Origin: Candidatus Omnitrophota bacterium
Lineage (GTDB): Bacteria > Omnitrophota > Gorgyraeia > Zapsychrales > JANLHA01
Assembly (NCBI GenBank): GCA_023139575.1
Contig: JAGLNJ010000116.1
Coordinates: forward strand, 1 to 51,573
Length of the DNA: 51,573 nucleotides
Direction of reading: 5' to 3'
Below the pieces are notes generated by a model. That model saw nothing but the letters and a program-made list of their open reading frames with translations. It was not told the origin of the DNA and did no database searches. The position numbers were made by a program, and so were the translations under genes. Shown here one piece after another: positions 51,556 through 51,573 of the stretch. How positions within the stretch are numbered: the first letter of the stretch is position 1; each line of letters starts with the position of its first letter.

Positions 51556-51573
51556 AAAAATTATGCACTATTT

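Noticed and set aside
1-51573. tRNA, rRNA genes, CRISPR arrays, integrase or phage genes
   Set aside because: I looked for T-loop-like GTTCGAATC patterns, repeated 25-40-base units and recombinase motifs and found none; the only GTTCGA-like stretch belongs to the group II intron remnant.

Overview
This 51.6 kb window is bacterial chromosome with standard code, short intergenic gaps and long runs of co-directional genes. It suggests a Gram-negative, probably anaerobic bacterium of a poorly cultured lineage. The combination of a TIGR04073 exosortase-associated protein, pseudopilin with an S-F processing site, YwqK/MORN-repeat proteins, an AmmeMemoRadiSam radical SAM enzyme, YfhO membrane proteins and NapH/DUF362 redox proteins is what I would expect from Candidatus Omnitrophota or a PVC-like relative. 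That placement is inference from gene content; there is no rRNA, tRNA or universal marker here to prove it.

Layout. 292-2298: MoxR ATPase and a membrane EEP-family phosphohydrolase. 2308-2669: broken AlkD-type DNA glycosylase. 2735-6913: malate dehydrogenase, a MauE/DsbA-type thiol redox pair, then an FMN-binding membrane protein, AmrS radical SAM enzyme and a mini Tat-signal protein. 6961-15557: pseudopilin, two YwqK-repeat proteins, a flavin reductase killed by an amber codon, S4 protein, membrane-fused spermidine-synthase-like protein, SDR protein, TIGR04073 protein, YceI, and a tiny hydroxyacid-dehydrogenase remnant. 15575-21771: six tightly packed genes (radical SAM/SPASM, Gfo/Idh, flippase-like, B12-radical SAM, GT2, TIM-barrel isomerase) that look like a glycan or glycolipid pathway. 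22012-30883: class II aldolase, TPR protein, two YfhO proteins, MscS channel.

30905-41379 looks like an accessory block, visibly more A+T-rich by eye in part. It opens at one edge with what looks like the 3' end (domains V and VI) of a group II intron lacking its maturase. Inside is an eight-ORF operon driven by a near-perfect sigma-70 promoter with a 16-bp palindrome at the start site: DUF134 regulator, permease, small thioredoxin, ArsF-like thiol protein, CcdA/ArsG-like membrane protein, a 25-codon ORF with a good ribosome-binding site, an alanine-dehydrogenase/CEO-synthase-like enzyme and a RimK-like ATP-grasp ligase. This is my best candidate for an undescribed system: metal(loid)/thiol transport joined to a two-enzyme module that could make an opine-like or amino-acid-ligated small molecule. 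It is followed by a TPR/LolA-like protein, a large nested hairpin, and a SNF2 helicase plus SWIM zinc-finger pair.

41462-51573: a response regulator, a dCache histidine kinase and a kinase-less triple-PAS protein; then polyferredoxin, DUF362, TatC and TatA as one operon that appears to belong functionally with the FMN/AmrS/mini-Tat genes at 4893-6913; a Kef-type antiporter; a 5'-truncated SlyD; and a cold-shock protein. Four genes here are broken (AlkD, flavin reductase, hydroxyacid dehydrogenase, SlyD). Two keep a recognisable 5' end joined to a distal part of the gene by an internal deletion, which points to ongoing gene decay, unless assembly artefacts are to blame.
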